Notes under the pieces: generated by a model
The model's database searches: none
The model's input: the letters and a program-made list of their open reading frames with translations, nothing else
What the model was told of the DNA's origin: nothing
DNA from: Cocos nucifera
Lineage: Eukaryota > Streptophyta > Magnoliopsida > Arecales > Arecaceae
Direction: 5' to 3'
DNA length: 64,000 bases
Assembly (NCBI GenBank): GCA_006176705.1
Contig: QRFJ01000367.1
Location: 836,869-900,868 of the forward strand
Position numbers and translations under genes: made by a program
In this document: in pieces, positions 12,364 to 23,396 of the stretch
How the letters are laid out: every line of letters starts with the position of its first letter
How positions within the stretch are numbered: the stretch's first letter is position 1

Positions 12364-15300
12364 CACACATACATACATACATATATACATATATACATGC
12401 ATCATGATTTTGAGAGAAAGCTTGCGTACCTTGGGGGTTCCTTTTTACCTCTTTTTAATTAGAGTTATGGGAGAATGTGAGAATATCAAAAATTTTTTGT
12501 CTCTTATTGGATATCGTCGAAATCCATGCATAGCTTTTAGACTTTTTTGAATTTGATGAGTAGTTACTTCGTGGCATGTGAGGAAGCTTCTCTATTAATG
12601 ATATGGGCTGACAAGCAATGGCTAGAGAGCATGTATGACTTGCTTTATATATGATTACGTTCATTTATTAATAGAGTAGTGTGACAGAGCTATAATAAGG
12701 CTTATATGGAAGCCAACGGTTGAGATTGAGAGTACCGAGGCTGAAAGAGGCTTGTTGGTTGAGAAGGATCCGTCGATCGAAGATTGGTCGATAGAGAATG
12801 AGTCATCGATTAATGTAGAAACTAAAGGCGCCATAGGATTTATAGGTCAAGGCAAGAGTCAAATGGGCTCAGAAAATGCAGGCACCTATGAAAGAATCCT
12901 CTTTTGCCTTTTTTTTTTTTATTTTTTTTATTTATTTTATTATGACGATACCAGAGAAGAGGCAGATAATGCCTCTATTAAATATAAATGGTTATTTTTT
13001 TTTTATTTATCCTGATGTATATTTTTAAGAAGATGGGACAAAAAGCAGTGAGGTAATTAAAAAGTCAAAAAAAACATTCACATATCTCAAAGGAAAGGAA
13101 AAATTATACGTACGTTTTATTTTTATGACATCATCTGATCTGTCCCATGCTGACATCCTGAAGCCTCACGTGCATTGCATGTGAAATTTCTCAGACGACA
13201 GAGATTTTTTAAAGGAAAAATCGAGAAACACAACGCTGTTATGGCATGAGGACAATAGCCCATTCCTTTCGAGGCAACTTGATGGGGTCCACGGGTCCAC
13301 CATTTCGCCTTCGGAAATCAGACGGTCACGCCCAACCGCGAAACGGCAAACCGTCGGGATGGAGACGCCGATCCCGTCTTAGACGGTGCGACGGACTCGG
13401 ACAAAGAAGGCGAGATAAGATATCCCCTCCTCCTGTCCCTCTCGTCCTGAGGCTTAAATGCAACGGCTAGTTTTTGTACCATTTGAAGCATGCGAATGGA
13501 GGTGGTGGATCAGAGCTATCTATTCGACAACTCTGGTCCACTTTTAAACGGCAAGGGAAGTAAAACTGAACAAAGTCAATTAAGGTTTCAGTTTCTTGGG
13601 ATTCAGAAGTTTGAATCCGGCAGTCCGGATGTCTTGGGAGTTTAAGTCATGTTGGCATGTGCATCGCACGAGATGAAAAATCATGATTACTGTGATCATA
13701 TATGGGAGGAAGCATGTTTTTTCTTCATTTGGGGAACTTTTATCTCCTTGAAACAAAATTGATGAGAAGTTTAGCACGTAGATAGTTCTATATCATGGGA
13801 ATAGTGATTATCACGCAATAGCTTTAAAAGATGATTAAGATAATATTTTTAAGATACTAATATCCTTTAGTAATTTCCATATCAACTATCAACATCAAGG
13901 CAATCGGTCTAGGCATGGAAATGTACGAGGCCTTGCATAATTCTTATATTTTACATATCAATTCCTGGAAAGCAAGCATAAGTGAGAAAATGGTATATTG
14001 ATCAAGTTAGTTTATGACAGACATAGCTATTTTATGAGAGGAATATTATAAGTTTTTTTAATATAAAACATCATTTATACTTAATTTTTCTAATTTTATA
14101 AATAAAAATATTCATAAATTATATCAAAAACCTGTAAGCAGATGACAAATAAATTGCTTCATGACTATTTTGATAGGTACAACTTTAGCTATTTCTAAGT
14201 TTTTAATCCTAGACCAACGCGGCCCATAGTTTTAACTCCAACGTGCAATGCTTTGAGATGAAAGTAGTGTTATTTTCATACTCGATGCATTAAAGAAGTC
14301 ATTATTCTATTCTCAAATAAATGCTTCCACGGGTGAACGGCAGATAACGGAAATTATTTTCATTCTAATGATAACTTTGGGGGTCATAAAGGAAAGGATA
14401 TATCAATTGAGTTTCCATCATTAATAAAGCCTTGGCATTTTTCAAATGTATTAGAGTACCATTGGAACTAGTAATCCTGTTTATCTTATATAAAATATCA
14501 TATATGGGTGGATAGCCTAATTGTGCGGTCCACTCACCGGTCCATTTTGCCTCTCACCTGATTGATGATGCGGATAGTCCGGTCACTTCATCAAATCTAA
14601 TCATAGATCGTGGAATTTTCCCCCGAATTTCTTTCAATTCCAGCATTGTGTTGTACCATTATCCTGCATAACAGTTATTCCCAACACCGGTTATTTCCCG
14701 AATGCCAAAAGTAGGACAGGAAAACGTGCACAACCCTGCTGCTTGTTAGCCGTCCGATTTCGATGGGAAATATTTTGAACGGACGATGTTGTGGGGTGCG
14801 GCAGACGAGATCCAGATTCCATTCCTACCCCCATTCTATTCTTCGATCATTCCAATACTGATTAGATTAGATTAGATTATCTTATTAGATTTTGAAAAGG
14901 AAAGGGCAGAGGGGTGACGCGGTATCCGTACCGAGACGTCCGAGATCCGACCGGGTTTATGAATCAGTTCCGTTATTCCCTGGTGCCAAAGTAATGTTAG
15001 CGCATATATATAATTATACATCCGACTTCGCCCAGCTGGAAAGTAATAATTCTTTTCTTGAAAAGCTGGCGTTAATGCAATCTCATGTTTTTGTCTGTCC
15101 AATGCGTACCACCTCCTTCATCCGCATAATCTTTATTTATTTATTTATTTATTTATTTTTTGCAAGCTGCAACTCAAATTTTGGCTTAGTTAATTATCAA
15201 GGACTAGATTCAGATCTAAATTTTTTTTTTTAAAAACTATTAGATGCCTTATCTTTTCTATGTTATTTATAATCATTGTTCTATTATTATTAATATTGCT

Positions 15301-15779
15301 TTGGAAGATGCATATTCCTATCTCCACTTATCATGCATGAGGGGGTATCATTGCTAAAGATTTTGATAATATTTATTTATTTTTTTTATGACAACTAATT
15401 GAATCACACCAAAAAGCAGGAAGCGATAATGCAATTCGTGCATGCATTATTGACCACATTCTCAATCAGCTGGGAGGGTGGGGTAGGCGTGAGCTACGTA
15501 GCAATATTGCTTAGTGGAATATATGAGACTTTGTTTGCATTTTATAGTGACCAAGAAGCTTTGGAAACGTGTTTTTTTTTTTGGTTTTTTGTATGAACTA
15601 CCGAAAGTGTCGGAGCGGGGAAAAGACGTTTTTATCATTTGCATATGGCTATTAATGACGTTATGGAGGAGATTTTTTTTAAAGGCAGATCAGCTATATT
15701 GCACTAAGATATGATCTGAAGGATTCGATTAAAAAATTTAATCTGAAAAGGTTAAAAGAATATTTTTTTCCCTCACCGC
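11084..15779. other. Intergenic sequence, no gene supported
   Basis: Contains microsatellites (12285-12405; TTTA repeats at 15129-15160), AT-rich spacer and a few short open frames (for example 11397-11750 minus, 13246-13470 plus, 14892-15233 plus) without recognisable domains. The blocks at 13130-13470 and 14520-14960 are GC-richer and promoter-like (a CACGTG G-box at about 13167), but no coding sequence follows them in either direction. They could be remains of a lost gene or distal regulatory DNA. Confidence 0.5.
12285..12405. repeat. (AT)n microsatellite grading into ACAT/ATAC repeats
   Basis: About 72 bases of uninterrupted AT dinucleotide, followed by ACAC/ACATAC-type repeats. Such a tract is likely to vary in length between individuals. 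Confidence 0.9.
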
Positions 15780-16186
15780 CGAAATGTTTGAAGCTAAAAA
15801 AATTCACAAAGAAGAGCACAACCAAACCGTTGTGGCCAAATCCCATGGCCAAACCTCCGGCCGAACACTGTGTACGACTTTAGAAGGCCCACGAGCCCCA
15901 CGAGACCACCAAAGAAACAAACAAAAACCAAAGCACAAGCTGCACCGGAACCCGACACCTCTCCAGTCCCCCCATTCCACTCCTCCGAGTCCCCTCGCCT
16001 GTCTACAACTCACCTCCCAATCCCACCGCCCCCCAAGATTCCACAACTTCGCAACGAAATAATAGATAAAATAAACCCCCCTCCCATCCTTCTCCATCCC
16101 CCTCTCACCAACCTGATCATCCCAGAAAGCTCCCTTCCTGTCTTTCACTTTCCACCGTAGCTTTCATTTTTTTCCCTCAACTTTTT

Positions 16187-16595
16187 TATAAGTTTCATTT
16201 TATATGTCCTTCCCTGGGCAGTCTTAGCATCTCTCACCACCTTTCCACCCTCTTCTCATCTCCATCTTTCCTTTCCGCAACGTTCAACTCCTCCCCTCTT
16301 TCTCCTCTCACAAACCCCCATCCCCCCTTCTATTTTTCCTACCAAAACCCCCTTTGAAAGCACCTGTAAACCACAAACACCCCACCTATCTCCAATCCAG
16401 TCAACATTAGTTTGTCCACCGCGTCTCAACCCCCAAACCCATCAATCCCCATCATCCTAATCTCTTCTGACATTATAATAAGAATGCCATCCCTGCTCTT
16501 CTCCATCCTCTCTCCTGGCTAGAGTCGGAGGGTATCGAGTCCTCTTCCACCACTGCAGCACCACTCGCCGCTTCTAACGTTAGGGTTACTTAGTA
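16187..16595 (+). promoter_or_regulatory. Probable core promoter and pyrimidine-rich leader of the EXO70 gene
   Basis: TATAA at 16187-16191 is followed by a strongly C/T-rich stretch up to the ATG at 16596 (CTC, TCTCC and CCCC runs from about 16200 to 16560). Long CT-rich leaders are common in constitutively expressed plant genes. The upstream 15800-16160 is also C-rich and opens spurious frames on both strands. The start of transcription is inferred. Confidence 0.45.
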
Positions 16596-18653
16596 ATGGG
16601 TTTTGAGGTGATGATGACGATGGATCCGGTGGAGGAGGGGAGCATCGCCAGCCTCATGGCCGCCCGGCGTTCGCTGCTTGCGAGCTTGGACAAGTCGCGG
16701 GCACTCTCGCTCGCGCTGGCCCGCGCCGGCCCCCGCCTCGACGAGATCCAGCAGCGCCTCCCCACCCTCGAGGCCGCCGTCCGCCCGATCCGTGCCCACC
16801 GGGACGCCCTCGCCGCCGTCGGCGGCCACATCGACCGCGCCGTCGGACCCGCCGCCGCCGTCCTCAAGGTCTTCGACGCCGTGCACGGCCTCGAGCGGCC
16901 TCTCCTTTCCGACCCCCGCGCCGACCTTCCCGGCTACCTCTCCGTCCTCAAGCGCCTCGAGGAGGCCCTCCGCTTCCTCTCCGACAACTGCGGCCTCGCC
17001 ATCCAGTGGCTCGATGACATCGTCGACTACCTCGACGACCACTCCGTTGCCGACCCCCGCTTTTTATCTGTTCTGAAGACCTCCCTCGCCGCCCTCAAGA
17101 CCTCCTCCTCCCCCCTCGACGGCGGCCTCCTCGATGCCGCCCTCGATAAGCTCGAGGCCGAGTTCCGCCGCCTCCTCTCCGATCATAGCACCCCCCTCCC
17201 TATGCCCTCCTCCTCCTCCGCCACCGCGGCCGACGGCGGCGGCGCCGCCATCGCTCCTTCCCCTCTTCCTGTCCCGGTCATCCACAAGCTTATCAAAATC
17301 CTCGAGCGCATGACCGCGAACAACCGTCTCGACCGCTGCGTCGCCGCCTACATCGACGTCCGGGGCTCCAACGTCCGCGCCAGCCTTCGTGCCCTCGACC
17401 TCGACTACCTCGAGATCACCTCCGCCGACTTCGACGACGTCCAGAGCATCGAGCCGTACATCGACCGCTGGGGCCGCCACCTCGAGTTTGCCGTCAAGCA
17501 CCTCTTCGAGGCCGAATACAAGCTCTGCGGCGAGGTCTTCGAGCGCGCAGGCCCCCCTGAAGTCTGGGCTGCCTGCTTCGCCGAGATCGCCGCCCAGGCC
17601 GGCATCCTTGCCTTCCTCCGCTTCGGGAAGACCATCACCGAGGCCAAGAAGGACCCCATCAAGCTCCTCAAGCTCTTGGACATCTTCAACTCCTTGAACA
17701 AGCTCAGGCTGGACTTCAATCGCCTCTTCGGCGGGAAGGCCTGCGTCGAGATCCAGAACCTTACCAGAGATCTCATCAGGCGGGTGATTGATGGGGCTTG
17801 CGACATCTTCTGGGAGCTTCTGGTTCAGGTGGAGCTACAGAGGCAGACTCCGCCGCCCTCCGATGGCGCCGTCCCGAAGCTGGTGAGCTTCATCACAGAT
17901 TACTGCAACAAGCTTCTAGGCGAGGACTACCACCCGGTTCTCACCCAGGTTCTGATCATTCATCGGAGCTGGAAGCAGGAGAAGTTCCAGGAGAGGCTTC
18001 TGACCGATGCCATTCTTAACATAATCAAGGCCTTGGAGGCAAATCTCGAGACTTGGTCCAAAGGCTACGAGGACACGACCCTTTACTATCTATTCATGAT
18101 GAACACCCACTGGCATTTCTACAAACATTTGAAAGGGACCAAGCTGGGGGAGTTGTTAGGGGATGCATGGCTGAGGGAGCACGAGCAGTACAAGGACTAC
18201 TCTGCTGTCATGTTCTTGAAGGAGAGCTGGGGAAAGCTCCCCTCTTTATTGAGTAGGGAGGGCCTGATTTTGTTTTCCGGCGGAAGGGCCACGGCTCGGG
18301 ATTTGGTGAAGAAGAGGTTGAAGGCATTTAACGAGACATTTGATGAGATGTATCAGAAGCAGTCAAATTGGGTCATATCGGACAAGGACTTGAGGGAGAA
18401 GACTTGCCATCTTGTGGTGCAAGCAATCGTTCCTGTGTATCGGAGCTATATGCAGAACTATGGCCCTCTAGTGGAGCAAGATGCGAGTGCAAGCAAGTAT
18501 GCCAAGTACACGGCCCAGACATTGGAGAAGATGCTCACATCTCTCTTTCAGCATAAGCCTGGGAAGTCTGCAAGCTTTAGGGTTAGGCACTCCAATGGAA
18601 AACTTAACAGTGTCATAGCCAGCCAATTTCGCTCTGCTTCGGTTGTAATGTGA
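16596..18653 (+). CDS. EXO70: EXO70 family exocyst subunit, EXO70G-like
   Basis: Complete intronless frame of 685 codons. EXO70 is the exocyst subunit that binds plasma-membrane phosphoinositides and helps tether secretory vesicles. The N-terminal part (residues ~15-190) is helical and contains GPRLDEI, LPTLEAAVRPIRA and GPAAAVLKVFDAVHGLE, followed by EEALRFL; this pattern is what I recall for the plant EXO70G clade rather than A1. A Ser/Ala/Gly/Pro-rich linker (~200-228) precedes the conserved C-terminal Exo70 domain (~270-650), which ends in KYTAQTLEKMLTSLFQ. Length is normal for the family. Most plant EXO70 paralogues other than A1 lack introns, which fits. Met-1 is chosen as the first ATG; Met-6, -7 and -9 are alternatives. 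GC content is very high in the first ~1.2 kb and falls toward the 3' end. Family is certain; the G-clade assignment is less so. Confidence 0.93.
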   Translation: MGFEVMMTMDPVEEGSIASLMAARRSLLASLDKSRALSLALARAGPRLDEIQQRLPTLEAAVRPIRAHRDALAAVGGHIDRAVGPAAAVLKVFDAVHGLERPLLSDPRADLPGYLSVLKRLEEALRFLSDNCGLAIQWLDDIVDYLDDHSVADPRFLSVLKTSLAALKTSSSPLDGGLLDAALDKLEAEFRRLLSDHSTPLPMPSSSSATAADGGGAAIAPSPLPVPVIHKLIKILERMTANNRLDRCVAAYIDVRGSNVRASLRALDLDYLEITSADFDDVQSIEPYIDRWGRHLEFAVKHLFEAEYKLCGEVFERAGPPEVWAACFAEIAAQAGILAFLRFGKTITEAKKDPIKLLKLLDIFNSLNKLRLDFNRLFGGKACVEIQNLTRDLIRRVIDGACDIFWELLVQVELQRQTPPPSDGAVPKLVSFITDYCNKLLGEDYHPVLTQVLIIHRSWKQEKFQERLLTDAILNIIKALEANLETWSKGYEDTTLYYLFMMNTHWHFYKHLKGTKLGELLGDAWLREHEQYKDYSAVMFLKESWGKLPSLLSREGLILFSGGRATARDLVKKRLKAFNETFDEMYQKQSNWVISDKDLREKTCHLVVQAIVPVYRSYMQNYGPLVEQDASASKYAKYTAQTLEKMLTSLFQHKPGKSASFRVRHSNGKLNSVIASQFRSASVVM

Positions 18654-20232
18654 TAAAGGCCTTTTCCATGGCTAAGTTGAAGGGAAAAGGAATATGCTTG
18701 TATTTGTTTACCCATCAGCCCAAAAGTTTAGAAATGGATTGCACAGCAATTGGTTTCTCGGCAATGGTTGTTTATGTGCTATACCGATACTTGTAGAGGT
18801 GGCATGGGTTGGCGGGTTTACATGAATTTTTTTCAAATGATTTGTGATAGATTAGCAGGGTTGCAACGACTACCCATGGTTGAAGCACAAAAAAAAAAAA
18901 AAAAGGGTTCCCTGCATATGGCCCTTTTGGTGCTGAGAGCAGTCACATTGAGCATAATCTTCGAAGAGCAAATTCTGTAGATGGTGGCGATGGATTGGTT
19001 CCTTGGCACAGTGCTGGTAGAAATTGTGATCCCCTCCTTTAAATACTATGTTTTGACTCCTTTCTTCTCTTGATGTAATACTTTTTTCCTTAGGTTGTAA
19101 CCATTCATTTTAGGCATTTAGGATTGGAAGAGCCAATATCTGTAATGCTTGCTTGAATATATGTAAAATTCATTGAATTCTGTTGCTTGTAAGGATTTTC
19201 CTCCCTTTTTATTCTTAAACATCCATCTTTGGAAAGCTGCTCTGAATTTTGCGAGCAGCCGTACATGCATACACAAGAAGCTAAATAAGTTGGACTTTGA
19301 AATCGAAAATGATTATAATATCCATATGTAGTTATCATGTTTTCTGTTAAACCCTCATTCATTAAGTTTTGCAGTTGCTATCCTTTTTTCATGATCAAGG
19401 TGATGCTACAATTCTTGCAGCTGCTTTGTATGTTAAATTTTTTGTTTGAAATCTTTTGACACGCTTTATTCACACTTGCTTGTGGTAGGCTTTGTTTCAA
19501 ATCAGTGCAAATAAAATGTATTAGAATTTTGCTTACTGAAAAGATATAGATATCAACATGTTCAGCTTCATATTTAGAAAACATGGCTCATGGCATTTAA
19601 AAGATATTTAGTACCCCCCTAGCAATAGAGAGCTCCAGGCTGAGTTAAACCTTAGCACCTTTTTTAGTTTTCAAAATTATATGACTTATTCATAGGTTAA
19701 CTGTTCTTAGTGCTGTTTGCTTTAGAATTCAATAACTAGAAAAAGCAAAGCCATCTTGCAGGGATTTTTCCTAAAATTCCTTGCAAATCCTTTTTCATAG
19801 TCTTGATAGGCCTTTTTTCATGGTAATTTAAACAAAATATACTTGATTTGAGTTATAGATCATACTTATAGAGTTCAAAAATTCCAACTGCATATGTTGG
19901 AATGACATTTTAAGGATTTGTGCAAGCAGAAAGTCCCCATTATATCAAAGAGCCTCCATATCTTGACTTGAATGAGAGCTTTTCTTTTACTTCCTTATCT
20001 GTGGATGGCTGTGCATGTGGATTTACTCTGCCTACCTTTCGCTTCAGTATTCAAAAAGCAACAAACAACCAAAAATTCAAATATGCTTAGATGAAACCTG
20101 ATCTTGGACCCACTACACCCCAGCTTCACCCCTTGTCCATATCACCACCCAAAATTTTGAAGGCAGAAGACCTCTTGACCTTCTTTCATATTCTATTCAC
20201 ACGACAAAGAGCATATTGATGGAATTAGGAAC
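18654..20232. other. EXO70 3' flank and spacer, no further gene
   Basis: AT-richer sequence after the TGA stop, with an A run at 18890-18904 and no clear canonical polyadenylation signal. Short frames on the minus strand (19105-19362, 19378-19584) have no recognisable domain and look random. It ends where the Tat-lineage LTR begins. Confidence 0.5.
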
Positions 20233-20465
20233 TGTTGGTGCAGAATCTGGTTGATGCCGGATCGAACTGGAGTCGAGAAAGATGAGGTCGCCATCGGTGA
20301 TCTGCAAAACAAAGTTCCATCCGAAGTCGATGGTGGTGGCTCCGACAAGATCCTCTGACGATCAAGTTAGCTCTTCTGGCCAACAGAAATGAAGTGCTTA
20401 GGAAAGAGTTTCGTAGAGTTTTTGGAAGGAGAAGAGAGCTTAAAAGAAACGTATCTGGAGGATTC

Positions 20466-20473
20466 TTTTTATA
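20466..20473 (-). promoter_or_regulatory. TATA box of the Tat 3' LTR, facing EXO70
   Basis: TATAAAAA on the minus strand, also present in each truncated LTR (for example 28456-28463). Transcripts started here would leave the element at 20233 and run antisense toward the 3' end of EXO70. Activity cannot be judged from sequence. Confidence 0.45.
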
Positions 20474-20497
20474 GACGGAGCTTGATTGATAGGGATG

Positions 20498-20745
20498 GCC
20501 ATACCGTCCGGTAGTGGGCCGCTTGGGGCTGCGTGGGATTCGGTATGGAGAGGAAGGTGTCATCAGACTGATAGTGACAGCCATAACCGTTCGGTAGTGG
20601 ATGGCTTGAGGCCGCATGGGATTTGCTATGGAGAGGGGCGTCGTCAGATTGATAGTGACAGCCATGACAATCTGGTAGTGGGCTGCTCAGGACCGCATGG
20701 GGTTTGCTACGAAGAGGGGCGTCGTCAAACTGATAGCAACCGTTC
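20498..20745. repeat. Three tandem ~82-bp units in the Tat LTR
   Basis: Each unit reads roughly CCGTCCGGTAGTGGGCCGC, a GGATTTGCTATGGAGAGG block and CGTCAGACTGATAGTGACAG. The same units, in similar numbers, occur in all LTR copies up to 34240. They lie just upstream of the TATA box in LTR orientation, where enhancer-like repeats are often found. Confidence 0.75.
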
Positions 20746-20919
20746 ATCGAGATTTAATAATCGTAGTTCGGAGGAAGCAGGCGTTGGTTGGTGAAGAACT
20801 TCGATATATATCAATTCCAGAAGAATTTGCACTTCTGAAGGGAATACGTCTGGAGGGGATCATTCGGGAGGAATGCTAGCTGAAATCTAAAAGTAATCCG
20901 CTGGAGGAATCCGGTCGAA

Positions 20920-21640
20920 GGTGAAGTCCGGAAGGAGTTCGGCTCCTGAAGGAGTTCGGTCGAAGGAGAAGTTCGAAAGAAGTTCGGCTTCTGAAGAAAT
21001 TCGACTAAAGAAAAAATTCGAAAGGAGTTCGGCTCCTGGAGGAACTTGATTGAAAGAAAAATTCGGAAGGAGTTCGGCTTCTGTAGAAATCCGACTGAAG
21101 GAAGAATCCAGAAATAGTTTGGCTCCTATAGAAATCCAACTGAAGGAGGAGTTCAGAAGGAGTTTGGCTCCTGTAGAAATCCGACTGAAGGAGGAATCCG
21201 ATTGAAGGAGAGATCCGGAAGGAGTTCGGCTTCTGGAGGAACTTGACTGAAGAAAAAATTTGGAAGGAGTTCGGCTCCTGTAGAAATCCGACTGAATGAA
21301 GAATCCAGGAGTTTGGCTCCTGTAGAAATCCGACTGAAGGAGGAGTCCAAAAAGAGTTCGGCTTCTGTAAAAAACTTGACTGAAGGAGTCCTCTGACTGA
21401 AGGAGAGATCTGGAAGGAGTTCGGCTCCTGTAGGAATCCGACTGAAGGAGAAGTTCGGAAGGAATTTGGCTCCTGCAGGAATCCGACTGAAGGAGAGATC
21501 CGGAGGGAGTTCGGCTCCTGTGGAAATCTGATTGAGGGAGGAGTCCGGAAGGAGTTCAGCTCCTGTAGAAACTTGACTGAAGGAGGAATCTGGAAGGAGT
21601 TCGGCCGGCTGAAGGAGTTCGGCTAAGGTTTGGCCGCTGG
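20920..21640. repeat. GGAGTTCGGCTCC minisatellite-like array in the Tat LTR
   Basis: About twenty degenerate units of ~33-45 bp, with consensus elements TCCGGAAGGAGTTCGGCTCC and GTAGAAATCCGACTGAAGGA. GGAG...CTCC gives local dyad symmetry. The same units, in opposite orientation, build the much larger LTR at 60114-62818. Confidence 0.8.
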
Positions 21641-21849
21641 AAGAGTTCGGTCGGTTGAAGGAGTTCGGCTAATGTTTGGCCGCTGAAGGAGAATTTTCGA
21701 TCGAGGATCTTCCGTGATTATCAGTTGCATGAGGCTAAGCGTCGGGCTGGATTTCGGTAGGAGCGGAGTTTATCCCCAACAATGGTTCTTCCCACTCTCG
21801 AATTCGAAATTCGAAGAGAGTACATAAAAGGCGACTGTCGAAGTCCTTT

Positions 21850-22595
21850 TTCGAGCTCTGCATCCATTGAGGTTAAAGCTCGGGGGAGATCTTATCTCCT
21901 ATTGATATTGACGTTGAAGCTCGGGGAAGATCTTATCTCCAACCGAGGTTGAAGGAGATCTAATCTCCTGTTGACGTTGAAGTGGGAGCTTGAGGAAGAT
22001 CTTGTCTCCAGTCAAGGTTGACGTTGAAGTTGAGGCTCGGGGGAGATCTTGCTTTCAGCTGAGGTCCAAGGAGATCTCATCTCCCGTTGACATTGAAGTG
22101 GGAGCTTGGGGGAGATCTTGTCTCTAGTTGAGGTTGACGTTGAAGTTGAGGTGGAAGCTCGGGGGAGATCTTATCTCCAGCCGAGGTTGTTGAAGTTGAG
22201 GCTCGAGGAAGATCTTGCCTCCAGCCGAGGTTGAAGGAGATCTAGTCTCCTATCATTGTCGGGCATAATGGGGCCATTGTCGGAGCCTCTTTTTTCATCC
22301 CGTCTAAAATGAACGAGATCTTCGACTTTGCTCACGTTAGGATGAGGTTCTTCTTCTGTTCCTAATGGGCTGTGGGGACACATAAGGACCGTTGTTAGGG
22401 CCTCTCCCCCCATCTCATCTAAAATGAATGAGGCCTTCGATTTTGCTCACGTTAGGACGGAGTTCTCTTTCTATTCCTAATGGATTGTAGGGGCACATAA
22501 GGGCCGTTGTCAGGGCCTCTCCCCCTATCTCGTCTAAAATGAACGAGGTCTTCGACTTTGCTCATGTTAGAACGAGGTTCTCCTCCTGTTCCTAA
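21850..22595. repeat. Two tandem repeat families between pol and the 3' LTR
   Basis: At 21850-22260, units based on GGGGGAGATCTTATCTCC and AGGTTGAAGGAGATCT recur with a loose 60-90-bp period. At 22270-22595 three ~115-bp units repeat, each with TCGTCTAAAATGAACGAG, TCGACTTTGCTCACGTTAGGA and TCTTCTGTTCCTAA-like parts. This non-coding spacer is expected downstream of integrase in Tat elements. Confidence 0.7.
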
Positions 22596-22826
22596 CATGG
22601 CTGCTTTTGATTGTTTCTTTCCTGTCATCACATAATTTTTGCACCAAGAAATAATAATGTTGAAATGAAGGAGTTTTATTACGAAAAAATTACTGGTGGT
22701 ACATCAGGTTTTCTGAGTTCCAAGGCCGTGGGAGCGTTGTTCCTCCGAGCTCCTTCGGTGATAAGTTCCGGACCGGACGATCTCCACCACTTCATACGGG
22801 CTTTCCTAATTTGGGGCAAGCTTTTC

Positions 22827-23396
22827 CTAGTTTTGAGGTTGGGAGATGGCGGCTCGCTGAAACACTAAGTTCCCCATTTTGAACATTTTACTTCTGACTT
22901 TGGAGTTATAGTATCGGGCCATCCTTCGTCTGTAGGCTGTCATCCGAACCTGCGCTTTCTTTCGTTTTTCTTCCAGCAGATCGAGGTTGGCTCTGAGGTT
23001 TCGCGAATTATGTTGCTCATTGAAGGCCACGATCTGTGCTGATGGGAGTTTAAGCTCGATTGGTATGACTATCTCCGTTCTAAAGGCTAAGACGAATGGT
23101 GTTTCCTCAGTCGGCAATCTTTGAGTAGTTCGGTATGCCCAGAGGATGTGGTAGAGTTCGTTCACCCAGGCCCTCTTTGCTCTATCAAGCCTTGTCTTGA
23201 TACCTTGCAGCAGGATTCGGTTGGTCACTTCAGCTTTCCTATTTGCCTATGGGTGAGCTACCGATGTGAAGTGATGGGAGATGTTTAAATCTTCGCAGAA
23301 CTCGATGAACCTCGTCCCAGCGAACTGTTGCCCGTTATTTATTATGAGAGCTCAGGACAGATCGAATCGACAGACGATTGACTTTCAGACGAAGTC
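22827..23396 (-). pseudogene. Tat integrase, C-terminal half (broken)
   Basis: An open stretch at 22827-23228 encodes the part of integrase after the catalytic core, including the WAYRTTQR...TPF and Arg/Lys-rich YNSKVRSKMFKMGNLV segments. Upstream to 23396 the same protein continues with stops; a CAG-to-TAG change near 23260 separates the two. The DNG motif that carries the second catalytic Asp reads INNG (about 23335-23346), so the Asp is replaced by Asn. The copy cannot encode an active integrase. Confidence 0.8.

Larger units (their letters stand above)
20233..21781 (-). repeat. 3' LTR of the minus-strand Tat element
   Basis: A 1549-bp LTR bounded by TGTTGG and CCAACA on the plus strand. 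It has three parts: a leader-like part with TATAAAAA on the minus strand (20466-20473), three tandem ~82-bp units, and a long array of GGAGTTCGGCTCC-based units. Its copies begin again at 28220, 30036, 31894 and 33724, where they are truncated. Confidence 0.88.

Noticed and set aside
15784..16160. Overlapping Pro/Ser-rich frames on both strands before EXO70
   Set aside because: C-rich promoter DNA; no domain and no consistent frame.
16590..17806. Long minus-strand and other-frame open stretches under EXO70 (150, 145, 133, 132 codons)
   Set aside because: Shadows caused by the C-ending codons of the real frame; their translations are low-complexity Gly/Glu/Arg/Ser.
20486..20879. Plus-strand frames repeated in every LTR copy (GSGPLGAAWDSVWRG type)
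   Set aside because: They arise from the 82-bp tandem units and are antisense to LTR transcription.
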